Below are positions 27,047 to 34,460 of a DNA stretch of 64,000 nt, one piece after another. The translations under genes were made by a program, and so were the position numbers. The DNA comes from Notoacmeibacter marinus (GTDB lineage Bacteria > Pseudomonadota > Alphaproteobacteria > Rhizobiales > Rhizobiaceae). Numbering within the stretch: the first letter of the stretch is position 1; each line of letters begins with the position of its first letter. The stretch covers positions 682,001 to 746,000 of the forward strand of contig NZ_NBYO01000001.1 of the NCBI RefSeq assembly GCF_002238045.1, read 5' to 3'. The notes under the pieces were generated by a model. It made no database searches. It saw nothing but the letters and a program-made list of their open reading frames with translations, and was not told where the DNA came from.

Positions 27047-28669
27047 GTGGCGGATAACGCTGAGACCGATATGCCTTCCTACCGCAACATCAGCCTTGCT
27101 CTAGTCGGAAGCGCCCGCGACCTCCTGCGCGACGGCGCCGACGTCGTCGTAAGGCAGCGGGCGACAAAGGAACTGGTGGCACGGAATACCCGCATCGAAC
27201 GTCCGCTGGAACGCTATCTGTCCGTGCCGATCCGGAACAACGACGTGGTGGCCCAGTTCGCCGAAAGCATATGGGTGCTGGCTGGCCGCGACGACATCGC
27301 CTGGCTGACGAGATATTTGCCTCGGGCGCCGCAGTTCTCGGACGACGGCGCCGTATGGCGCGGAGCCTACGGTCCCAGGCTGCGGAACTGGCAAGGTGTC
27401 GATCAGATCGACGCCGTCAGGAGGCTGCTGCTAGCGGACCGCTCCAGCCGCCAGGCGGTCATGTCCATCTTCGACCCCGCTCGCGACTATGGGCCTTCCA
27501 AGGACATACCCTGCAACAACTGGATAAGCTGGATCATTCGGGAGGACCGTCTCCATATGTCCGCCGCCCTCCGCAGCAACGACGTCTGGTGGGGCTTCTC
27601 GGGCGTCAATGCCTTCGAGTGGAGCATGCTCCACGAGATGCTGGCATTCTGGGTCGGGGCAGAAGTGGGCCAGGCCGACTACCACGCCATGTCATTCCAC
27701 CTGTACTCAGACCACTACGCGCGCGCCGAAAGGGCGGCTGCAGGCTTCCATGGCCTGTCGCCCTATGATTTCGGCGTCGAACGGGCGGCATTCGCTACCC
27801 CCTGGGAGAGGTTCGGCCCCGCGGCTGAACGCTGGTTCGAGCTTGAAGCCCGAATATCCGCTCGACCGGATGCAGAGATAGGGAGCTTCGGCGCGGTCGA
27901 CGACCCGTTGCTCGACAGTGGACTGACGCTGATCCACGTCGCGTCGGGACACACTCACTGGAGCGCCGAGCGGCTGGCGGCCACGCTGGCAGCCTTACCC
28001 GCCGCGGATTGGGTTGTCGCACTCTACGACCGGCTTGCACCGCACTATCCCGGACTGACCGACGCGGTGCCTCAGGGCCCGATCGCGGACTTTTTCGCTG
28101 CCCGCATACGCGGCAGCTCTGACATGATCGACCACGTTAGGGCCGCCATCAAGAGGCTCCACACCGAAAAGGACCGCGCCTACGGCGGGGCCTGGAAGAA
28201 GCGCGGCGAGCGGGTCAGCATCCAACCTAACATCGCCCGAAAAGTCGACCGCCTGCACACGCTGGCGGAAACTGGGGCAGGACTTGAGGGAGAGTCCGCC
28301 CTTGATACGGCGGTCGACCTGGTCGTCTACGTCGAAAAGTATCGGCTGTACCTAGCACAGCAGCTTCCTCCGGGGGGCCTGCTGTCCCTAGATGCAGCCG
28401 TAACCCTCGAGGGAGAGGAGGCAGGCTTCGGCCACCTGATCGATACGATGGACCTTGCGCCCCGCACCCGCCCCCTCGCGGATACCGTGGCGGATCTGAA
28501 CGACGCCTTCGACGCCTGCTGGAAGGGTGCCGAAAACGGGGAGCCCGTCGAAAGTCGGCTTGCGCGGGCCAACGCCCTTTCTGGGTACGCGGCCGAACTG
28601 CTGGCCCTTCTTGTCCACGGCGACAGGCAGACACTCGCCGCCTTCCTTCGTAACTGGAGCCCGGCATGA
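27047..28669 (+). CDS. Thymidylate-synthase-like enzyme with long C-terminal extension
   Basis: 540 residues (GTG start at 27047; an ATG at 27071 is equally possible). Residues about 45-230 follow the thymidylate synthase fold with its key positions kept: Glu73 in FAESIWVLAG, Tyr108 in GAYGPR, Arg135 in SRQAV, the nucleophile Cys156 in DIPCNNW, Arg176-Ser-Asn-Asp179, the uracil-reading Asn188 and His218/Tyr220 in FHLYSDHY. It should therefore methylate or hydroxymethylate a uracil nucleotide using a folate. Ordinary ThyA is about 265-280 residues; the extra 250 C-terminal residues are helical and unrecognised. It is not a housekeeping copy judging by divergence and context. Stop overlaps the next gene (ATGA). 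Confidence 0.82.
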   Translation: MADNAETDMPSYRNISLALVGSARDLLRDGADVVVRQRATKELVARNTRIERPLERYLSVPIRNNDVVAQFAESIWVLAGRDDIAWLTRYLPRAPQFSDDGAVWRGAYGPRLRNWQGVDQIDAVRRLLLADRSSRQAVMSIFDPARDYGPSKDIPCNNWISWIIREDRLHMSAALRSNDVWWGFSGVNAFEWSMLHEMLAFWVGAEVGQADYHAMSFHLYSDHYARAERAAAGFHGLSPYDFGVERAAFATPWERFGPAAERWFELEARISARPDAEIGSFGAVDDPLLDSGLTLIHVASGHTHWSAERLAATLAALPAADWVVALYDRLAPHYPGLTDAVPQGPIADFFAARIRGSSDMIDHVRAAIKRLHTEKDRAYGGAWKKRGERVSIQPNIARKVDRLHTLAETGAGLEGESALDTAVDLVVYVEKYRLYLAQQLPPGGLLSLDAAVTLEGEEAGFGHLIDTMDLAPRTRPLADTVADLNDAFDACWKGAENGEPVESRLARANALSGYAAELLALLVHGDRQTLAAFLRNWSPA

Positions 28670-29616
28670 ACCCGGAAGACCTCGCCAAACTCAGGATCAG
28701 GCTGCGCGATGCCGTCGTGGAACACGGGCCGGGTGCGCGCGTCGCGGTCGCAGGCTGGTCGCCCGCCGCCTTCGAGATCGCAGCCGATGCCGTGTTCTCG
28801 TCCGGAGGCGCGGAAGCGATCGGTATTTTTACCGGCGAAGGTGGCGGCGAGGTCCGCCCGCTCCGGGAGTTGGGTGCGTCTACCCCAGACATCATCGTGG
28901 TCGCGGAGGACGCGGGGAAGGAAGCCATCCTCGACACGATCGCCACTTCGGTGCCGGCCGGAACCAAGATCTTGATCGGCGGCTTCGCCCACTTCGAGTT
29001 CCGCGACCCGGCGTTCGAGGCAATACGCCGCGACCTGTTCATTCCCTCTTTCGCCAACGGATACCGGCACTGTCTCGTCCACATCTACCAGTGCCTCTCC
29101 AACGCGCGACGACGAGGCCTTGAGGGTGCCGTGGCGGAATTCGGAATGTTCAAGGGTGGAACCACCATGCTGATCTCCCGCTTCATCGAGGCGCTCGGTG
29201 CGGACTGGAAGGTCTACGGCTTCGACACGTTCGACGGCTTCCCCGCCAAGCGCAGTCCGCTCGACATGTACAGGCATCCCGACTGCGTCTTTCTCGACGT
29301 AGACATGGTGCGCGCGGTGTTCGCTGGACGAAACGTCGAAATCGTCGAAGGCGACGTTGTGGAGACGGTGTCCCGGCTTGCCGAAGAGGATCTGGTCCTT
29401 TCTTTCGTGGATACCGACAATTTCACGTCCGCTGAGGCGATCATCCGTGTCATAGCTGAGAGGACCGTAGTCGGGGGGGCCGTCGTCTTCGACCACTGGA
29501 CCGGGCACGACCGGCATATCGACACGATAGGCGAGCGAATGGCCGCTAGGACACTTGCAGCAGACGGACGATACTTCAACCTGCACGGCACCGGCGTTTT
29601 CTTGAGGCAGATATGA
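28666..29616 (+). CDS. TylF/MycF-like SAM-dependent methyltransferase
   Basis: 316 residues. The first 120 form a Rossmann-like N-terminal domain (RVAVAGWSPAAFEIAADAV, DIIVVAEDAGKEAI) resembling a nucleotide- or SAM-binding module. The second half is a TylF-type methyltransferase: AEFGMFKGGTTMLISRFIE, KVYGFDTFDGFPAKRSPLD, VEIVEGDVVETV and LSFVDTDNF, the last giving the metal-binding aspartates. TylF-family enzymes O-methylate sugars in antibiotic synthesis; here a nucleotide or modified base is a more likely substrate given the neighbours, but this is inference. It overlaps both neighbours by four bases (ATGA). Confidence 0.8.
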   Translation: MNPEDLAKLRIRLRDAVVEHGPGARVAVAGWSPAAFEIAADAVFSSGGAEAIGIFTGEGGGEVRPLRELGASTPDIIVVAEDAGKEAILDTIATSVPAGTKILIGGFAHFEFRDPAFEAIRRDLFIPSFANGYRHCLVHIYQCLSNARRRGLEGAVAEFGMFKGGTTMLISRFIEALGADWKVYGFDTFDGFPAKRSPLDMYRHPDCVFLDVDMVRAVFAGRNVEIVEGDVVETVSRLAEEDLVLSFVDTDNFTSAEAIIRVIAERTVVGGAVVFDHWTGHDRHIDTIGERMAARTLAADGRYFNLHGTGVFLRQI

Positions 29617-30722
29617 ACCAGTCCCCAACCCATTTCGTAAGGCAAGAGCCTCCCAAGATGCGCGAGGGGGTCTACGAGCTCTACTGGACGTTTGCTTCGC
29701 GGCGCCAGGCCGCCTTCGAGGCAAGGCTGGCAGGACGAAGCCGTCCCTGGACCGACGACCCAATTCTGCAGGTCTACAAGTTCTGCAACGTCTTCAGGGC
29801 AAGCGATCGCGTGTCCCAGTACATGATCAGGGACGTAGCCTATGGCGCCGATCCGGAAACCGATGCGCACGACCGGGTGTTCCAGATCACCGCCTTCCGT
29901 ACCTTCAGCAACATCGCGACTTGGGAGTCTTTAACCCGCGAGCTGGGCGGTGCACCGCGGCTCGACCACCTGCGTTCGGGCGAATTCGAGACGGCGCTCG
30001 ACCGCACCAAGGCGCGGAACGGTGGCCTCTATACTGGCGCCTTCATCCTCTGCGCCAATAAGGCCTTCGGCTTCGACGAAAAACACCGCAACCACGTCGC
30101 GTTGTTCAGACATATGTTCCTTGAGCATGCCTGCGCAGAACGGGTACTGCAGGCTCCCTCGCTCCGCTCGGTAGTCGAACTGCTGCAGGGATTTCCGCTG
30201 ATGGGCCCCTTTATGGCTTATCAGACCGCAATCGACCTCAACTATTCCGAGCTGCTGGATTTCGACGAGAACGACTACACCCAGGCGGGGCCCGGCGCTC
30301 TCCGCGGCCTCAAGAAGGCCTTCGTCGATCTGGGCGATATGACGCCGGCGGATGCAATCCTTTGGATGACGGACCGGCAGGAAGATGAATTCCGGCGCCT
30401 CGACCTCCCCTTCGGAGGGCTCTTCGGCCGCCCCCTTCATGGCATCGACTGCCAGGGCCTGTTCTGCGAACTCGACAAGTACTGTCGGGAGGCCGTTCCC
30501 GAACTCGCAACCGCCCGAAGCAGGATCAAGGCCAAGTATTCCGGATCGTCGGGCAACATCGACCTGTTCTTCCCGCCTAAATGGCGACTCGCTTCTCCCG
30601 GTACGCTGCCAGCGGTGGCGGACGACGCAGTGGAAGGTCTGGGTAGACGTCGCCTCCATGGAACGTCAGCGGCGGTCCGTAATGACCGCAGCGCTTTCGC
30701 ACTGCGCGACCTATTCGCATAG
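29613..30722 (+). CDS. Thymine-hypermodification family protein (aGPT-PPlase / 5-hmdU kinase helical domain)
   Basis: 369 residues, all helical, no membrane segment. The block YELYWTFASRRQAAFE plus RPWTDDPILQVYKFCNVFR and ASDRVSQYMIRDV near residues 20-75 is the hallmark of the family called alpha-glutamyl/putrescinyl-thymine pyrophosphorylase or 5-hmdU DNA kinase helical domain. Members act in phages that build bulky thymine derivatives by activating 5-hydroxymethyluracil. Later conserved segments include LDFDENDYTQAGPGALRG and FCELDKYCRE. Next to a thymidylate-synthase-like enzyme and Nmad2 it strongly suggests a base- or nucleotide-hypermodifying pathway. The family call is from pattern memory and should be checked by profile search. 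Confidence 0.72.
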   Translation: MNQSPTHFVRQEPPKMREGVYELYWTFASRRQAAFEARLAGRSRPWTDDPILQVYKFCNVFRASDRVSQYMIRDVAYGADPETDAHDRVFQITAFRTFSNIATWESLTRELGGAPRLDHLRSGEFETALDRTKARNGGLYTGAFILCANKAFGFDEKHRNHVALFRHMFLEHACAERVLQAPSLRSVVELLQGFPLMGPFMAYQTAIDLNYSELLDFDENDYTQAGPGALRGLKKAFVDLGDMTPADAILWMTDRQEDEFRRLDLPFGGLFGRPLHGIDCQGLFCELDKYCREAVPELATARSRIKAKYSGSSGNIDLFFPPKWRLASPGTLPAVADDAVEGLGRRRLHGTSAAVRNDRSAFALRDLFA

Positions 30723-30774
30723 GCAGGCGTTGGATAAACACCTGCATGGAGCGGACGATTTACGCGGAGGTTAG

Positions 30775-31734
30775 GTGTTCAGAATTCTTGCACTCGACGG
30801 CGGCGGCATCAAGGGTACGTTCACCGCTGCTATCCTGACCGAACTCGAGCGGCAGACCGGCTGCCGCTTGGCAGACCACTTCGATCTCATGGTCGGCACC
30901 TCAACGGGCGGAATACTAGCGCTCGGTCTCGCTTTGGGCATCGAGGCATCTGCCCTGCTCGACCTCTATGTAAAGCGCGGCGCCGACATATTCCCCTCTC
31001 TCGGGTTTCTCGGAGCGCAGCGCGGCATGCTGCGCCAGCTGTTCAGGCCGAAGCTCCGGCAGGAGGAGCTCAGGACCGTGCTGGCCGAATATATCGGCGA
31101 GAAGCGTTTGGGAGATGCCGCGGTGCCGCTGGTCATCGCCAGCTACGAAGCCGTGCGGGGAAGGCCATACCTCTTCAAGACTCCGCACCATCCCAACCAC
31201 TCCCGCGACTACCGGGCCTCGGCCGTTGACGTCGCCCTGGCGACCTCTGCGGCACCCACATTCTTCAGAGCCGCGGCGGTAGCGGCGCGCAAGGGTGAAA
31301 GCTACTTCGACGGCGGCGTCTGGGCGAACTCGCCCACGATGGTGGGAATTGCGGAGGCAGTCGCCTTCTTCGGCGTTCCGCTGTCGGAAATTGAGTTGCT
31401 CAGCATCGGCACCACGGACGAAGTACGCAGCTTTTCTCATATGCGCGAGGCCGGCATGCTGAAGTGGAACGTTGGTCTAGTCGACATCCTAATGAGCGCC
31501 CAGGCCGACGCCGCGCGAGCCCAGTCCGCGCTGCTGCTCGACGACCGCATGCTGCGCATCGATATGGTAAGGCCTTCAGGGGCCTACAGTCTCGACCGTG
31601 CGGATGCGCAGACAATTGGCGAACTAGCCGCGCTGGGCGAAGGCAAGGCGGCGGAGAGGCAGGTAGTGGAACAGGTGAAGGCGCGTTTCCTGAACGGGCA
31701 GCGGGCCGAGCGCTATACGCCCGTTCACTCCTAA
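30775..31734 (+). CDS. Patatin-like phospholipase (CapV-like effector)
   Basis: 319 residues, GTG start preceded by GGAGG. All patatin elements are present: the oxyanion loop DGGGIKG (8-14), nucleophile Ser43 in GTSTGG, and the catalytic aspartate in YFDGGVWANSP (near 179). In CBASS, patatins of this kind (CapV) are switched on by cyclic GMP-AMP and destroy the cell membrane. No CD-NTase gene exists in the window, so the activating ligand here must come from another enzyme, if the role is the same. It is the last gene of the six-gene operon, 52 bases after the preceding stop. Confidence 0.88.
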   Translation: MFRILALDGGGIKGTFTAAILTELERQTGCRLADHFDLMVGTSTGGILALGLALGIEASALLDLYVKRGADIFPSLGFLGAQRGMLRQLFRPKLRQEELRTVLAEYIGEKRLGDAAVPLVIASYEAVRGRPYLFKTPHHPNHSRDYRASAVDVALATSAAPTFFRAAAVAARKGESYFDGGVWANSPTMVGIAEAVAFFGVPLSEIELLSIGTTDEVRSFSHMREAGMLKWNVGLVDILMSAQADAARAQSALLLDDRMLRIDMVRPSGAYSLDRADAQTIGELAALGEGKAAERQVVEQVKARFLNGQRAERYTPVHS

Positions 31735-32025
31735 CGCCGCTGGCTGGCGGTCGCCGCATTCGCTGGCAATGCATGTTCTAACTTGCACACGAAAAGTCAC
31801 TAACCGTTCCCCTTATGTACTAGGCTAGCAGCTTTCGGGCTTTCGCCGCAGCTTTGCGAACGCCCAATATGGCGCGTCTTGCCGACTGGCAGCTCCCGAT
31901 CCCATCGCTGCCATTGGCTGAAACCATGCCAGATTTCGAAATCAGCAGTATGTCGACGAGCACTTCGCCGGCCGTTTGGCACTTCCACCAAGAGCTTGGT
32001 GGCTCACGGCGCGTCCTCAAGCCTC
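31735..32025. other. Convergent intergenic stretch, no gene seen
   Basis: 291 bases between the patatin gene and the end of the second SLOG gene. Small open frames on both strands lack ribosome binding sites and recognisable content. No obvious terminator hairpin with a T tract was found. Confidence 0.45.
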
Positions 32026-32763
32026 CTAGTCTAAATCGCCGCCACCGCTGCGCACGATCCTGTCCACGACGACTTGCATGATAATCGGATAGGGCACGCT
32101 CTCCTCTTCGATCATCCGCAGACGCTCGTCGCGCAACAAGGACCCGGCCTCCCACCGGGACCGCTCCCGCTCTCTGACTTCCCCCAGGATCGTGCTCTCG
32201 GCATCAAGAGCAGACGCGGAGGCTTCGCTCAGAAGATAGGCGGCCGCCCCGCCGGTACTTACGAGGGCGAACAAAGGGCGCTTAGGGAAACGCTTCGAGA
32301 ATGCCATCGCCAGAGCCAAGCTCTGCTTGCCTCCTCCAATGCAGACAAGGGCGACCGGATCCTCCAGCTCCAGGAGGTCGAACTCGGCCGCGCCAGTCGA
32401 TAGCCGTCGCGTGGCCGCCAATCCAATGCGATCGAGAAGCTCCTCGTCCTGCCTCTCCCTCTCCGACAGATCGATCTGTCCATAGAGACGCACCTTGGGT
32501 CGTCGCGACACTGCTTCGAGGCCACGCTCGGCAAAACTTGGCTCTTGGTATTCGCCCGCCACCATGGCGACCAGATGCCCAACCGCCGAACCGCCGTGCA
32601 CCGCGAGCTCGCCCCTCTCCGCCAGGACGGCACGGGTCAGGCTGGCGACCGCCTGGTCGATGCCCCATTGCCCAAGCCTAGATTTCTTGAAGCTAATCGT
32701 TTCGCTGGCAGACGACGCGGTGACGCAGACTGTGCGACCTTTCAGTTGTGCTCCTTGCCACAT
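32026..32763 (-). CDS. Second SLOG-like protein, paired with a TIR gene
   Basis: 245 residues starting MWQGAQLKGRTVCVTASSAS. The SLOG/Rossmann pattern is seen in ELAVHGGSAVGHLVAMVAG and EDPVALVCIGGGKQSLALAM, a beta strand followed by a nucleotide-binding glycine loop. It shares the fold but little direct sequence with the SLOG protein at 23445. The C-terminal third is helical and arginine-rich. Its ATG lies two bases after the stop of the TIR gene, so the genes are coupled. The open frame could start earlier (32838), but that would overlap the TIR gene. A nucleotide-ligand sensor role is inferred. Confidence 0.7.
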   Translation of the reverse strand: MWQGAQLKGRTVCVTASSASETISFKKSRLGQWGIDQAVASLTRAVLAERGELAVHGGSAVGHLVAMVAGEYQEPSFAERGLEAVSRRPKVRLYGQIDLSERERQDEELLDRIGLAATRRLSTGAAEFDLLELEDPVALVCIGGGKQSLALAMAFSKRFPKRPLFALVSTGGAAAYLLSEASASALDAESTILGEVRERERSRWEAGSLLRDERLRMIEEESVPYPIIMQVVVDRIVRSGGGDLD

Positions 32764-32765
32764 CG

Positions 32766-34028
32766 TCACAACAGCCCTTGAACCATGCGGTGTGCTGCCA
32801 TCGCCATTGACCCCTCGTCGACCAGCTCGATGTCGCACAGATTGGTCAGCCAGTCGTGCTGCTGCTGGCGCGACCGCTCCATCAACTGCGACAATCCGAT
32901 TATGACGCTGCGGGTGGGCGCGGCACTGGCGGTATGTGCACGGTGATAGTCTGGCAATTCAGGGGGTCTGGGTGTCAGCCAGGTCGCGTAGGTCATCCCA
33001 CCGGCGTGCAAGCGGTACGAACCGTCGGCTCCTCTGAGCGGAGCGGGGCCGCCGGCCATGGCGACGGCTTGCTCGAAGGACTGCTCGAGCGCAACGCGAC
33101 GACGAAGGATCGCTCTGTCGTGCTCATGGCGGATGAACCGCTGCGCTGACTGGAGAGGGACCTCGTCAATGGTGCCATCCGTCCTGATCTCCGAGCCGAG
33201 CAGCAAGCGGCGCAGGGCTGGGTCGATGCCCGGGTCCTGCGGCGCTCCGTCGAAATTAAGGGCGATGATGCCAATGCCGCACGCCTTTGCCTGCGCGATC
33301 TCGAACGCTACCCAGGGCGACTGTGCGGAGTTCGAGGACTCGAGGACTAGGAGCAACGCTTTGTCGCCGAGCTCCTGCATCAGGCGAGCCTGGAAGTCCA
33401 CGCCAGGGGCGATCCTGAAGTGATCGAGGAAGACGTCGAACCCATCGTGGGAAAGGGCGTCGAAGAGCTGTATCGCCGCGGCTGCCGTGTCGATCTGGCG
33501 ATAGCTTATGAAGATCCGTGGGCTGGCCGTGATCCCACCGGCCTGCAGGACGGCAGGAAGGGCTTCGTCCTCCTGCCCGCTCCAGAAAACGGCGTTGATC
33601 GCGTCGAGCGGCGACGGCAGCAGCCTCTTGGACGATACACGCGCCTTTTCCGGCAGCACCGGCAGGATGGAGAAGGTATTGTCGCTTCCGATCCACAACG
33701 CCAGGGGGTCCATGCTCTTCGGCGCAGGGGTGCGGTCATCGCCCACGAGCACCAGGAGCTTGTGGCAATCATGCTCGCCGCAGGCATGACACATGTGGGA
33801 CCATCCTCCGCACGGCGGCTCGACCGGGATGGCGTGTACACCTGATCGCAGCTCCCGCAGCAAGGCGACGGAGAGCGCTTCCATGGAACGCGCGGCGGCG
33901 GTGGACCCGACGTGGCAGAACTCGATGAGCATCGACGTCGGCATGGCAAGCCCGGTAAAGGTCTCGCATTGCTTCACGCCGCCGATCTCAGTGCGCACCA
34001 CGAGTTGTATGTCTTGGAGCAAAGGCAT
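32766..34028 (-). CDS. Second TIR-domain protein with cysteine/histidine-rich N-terminal domain
   Basis: 420 residues from the ATG at 34028 (the frame opens at a GTG at 34133). The TIR domain spans about residues 168-265: PRIFISYRQIDTAAAAIQL, DVFLDHFRIAPGVDF, LLLVLESSNSAQSPWVAFEI with the expected catalytic glutamate, and GIIALNFDG. Before it, HMCHACGEHDCHKLLVLVG looks like a possible zinc site. The C-terminal part carries LTPRPPELPDYH, matching a motif in the TIR protein at 24320, so the two are probably distant paralogues or bind the same partner. An NAD-consuming or signal-making function is expected for the TIR domain. Confidence 0.8.
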   Translation of the reverse strand: MPLLQDIQLVVRTEIGGVKQCETFTGLAMPTSMLIEFCHVGSTAAARSMEALSVALLRELRSGVHAIPVEPPCGGWSHMCHACGEHDCHKLLVLVGDDRTPAPKSMDPLALWIGSDNTFSILPVLPEKARVSSKRLLPSPLDAINAVFWSGQEDEALPAVLQAGGITASPRIFISYRQIDTAAAAIQLFDALSHDGFDVFLDHFRIAPGVDFQARLMQELGDKALLLVLESSNSAQSPWVAFEIAQAKACGIGIIALNFDGAPQDPGIDPALRRLLLGSEIRTDGTIDEVPLQSAQRFIRHEHDRAILRRRVALEQSFEQAVAMAGGPAPLRGADGSYRLHAGGMTYATWLTPRPPELPDYHRAHTASAAPTRSVIIGLSQLMERSRQQQHDWLTNLCDIELVDEGSMAMAAHRMVQGLL

Positions 34029-34457
34029 GCCGGCACCACGATCTTTCGTACTCTCCAGCCGTAGCCCAAGCGCACGACGTTGTCCAAGGCGGTGAAGGAA
34101 CTCAGCGGTACAGTGATGTCCGCTTTTTAGCACACTCGAAGGTTAGTTAAACGACCGCAATGGCGGCGCGAAGCTGTCGTGCATCAACGGCGAGCTATAG
34201 GGATGAAACGGGAGAGCGCAGCGTCTCCCTTTCCAAGGTGGTGGGGTCTGCCCCCACACATCTTGCGTACGATAAATTTGAACTGCCCCCGCCCGACCAG
34301 AAACCTCGTCATAGCCATGGAGGCTTAGGAATTTCCTTAGGTATATTCTTATGTCGAAATTGAGATCATCACCGACGGCGGTCTTCGCCGCGGTTGGTCC
34401 GCCGCTGAGAAGCTGCGGATTGTTGAGGAGAAACTGGAGGAAAGCAGCGGCGTAATA
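34029..34457. other. Intergenic stretch with insertion-sequence debris
   Basis: About 430 bases between the second TIR gene and the STAND gene. The right quarter contains a transposase fragment (listed separately); the rest shows no convincing gene. It marks a junction between two cargo modules. Confidence 0.5.
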
Positions 34458-34460
34458 TTA
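34353..34460 (+). pseudogene. Transposase orfA N-terminal remnant (IS3/IS66 type)
   Basis: The plus-strand frame reads VEIEIITDGGLRRGWSAAEK then LRIVEEKLEESSGV, which resembles the start of the helix-turn-helix OrfA of IS3/IS66-like elements (the W-S-x-E-x-K-L-R-I-V pattern). It breaks off after about 36 codons and nothing downstream continues it. It records an old insertion beside the STAND gene. Confidence 0.6.

Noticed and set aside
28327-29763. 478-codon minus-strand frame opposite the methyltransferase and thymidylate-synthase-like genes
   Set aside because: The plus-strand genes show overlapping starts and stops and clear motifs; this frame has none.
25794-31734. Standard type I CBASS with CapV
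   Set aside because: No CD-NTase gene is present near the patatin.
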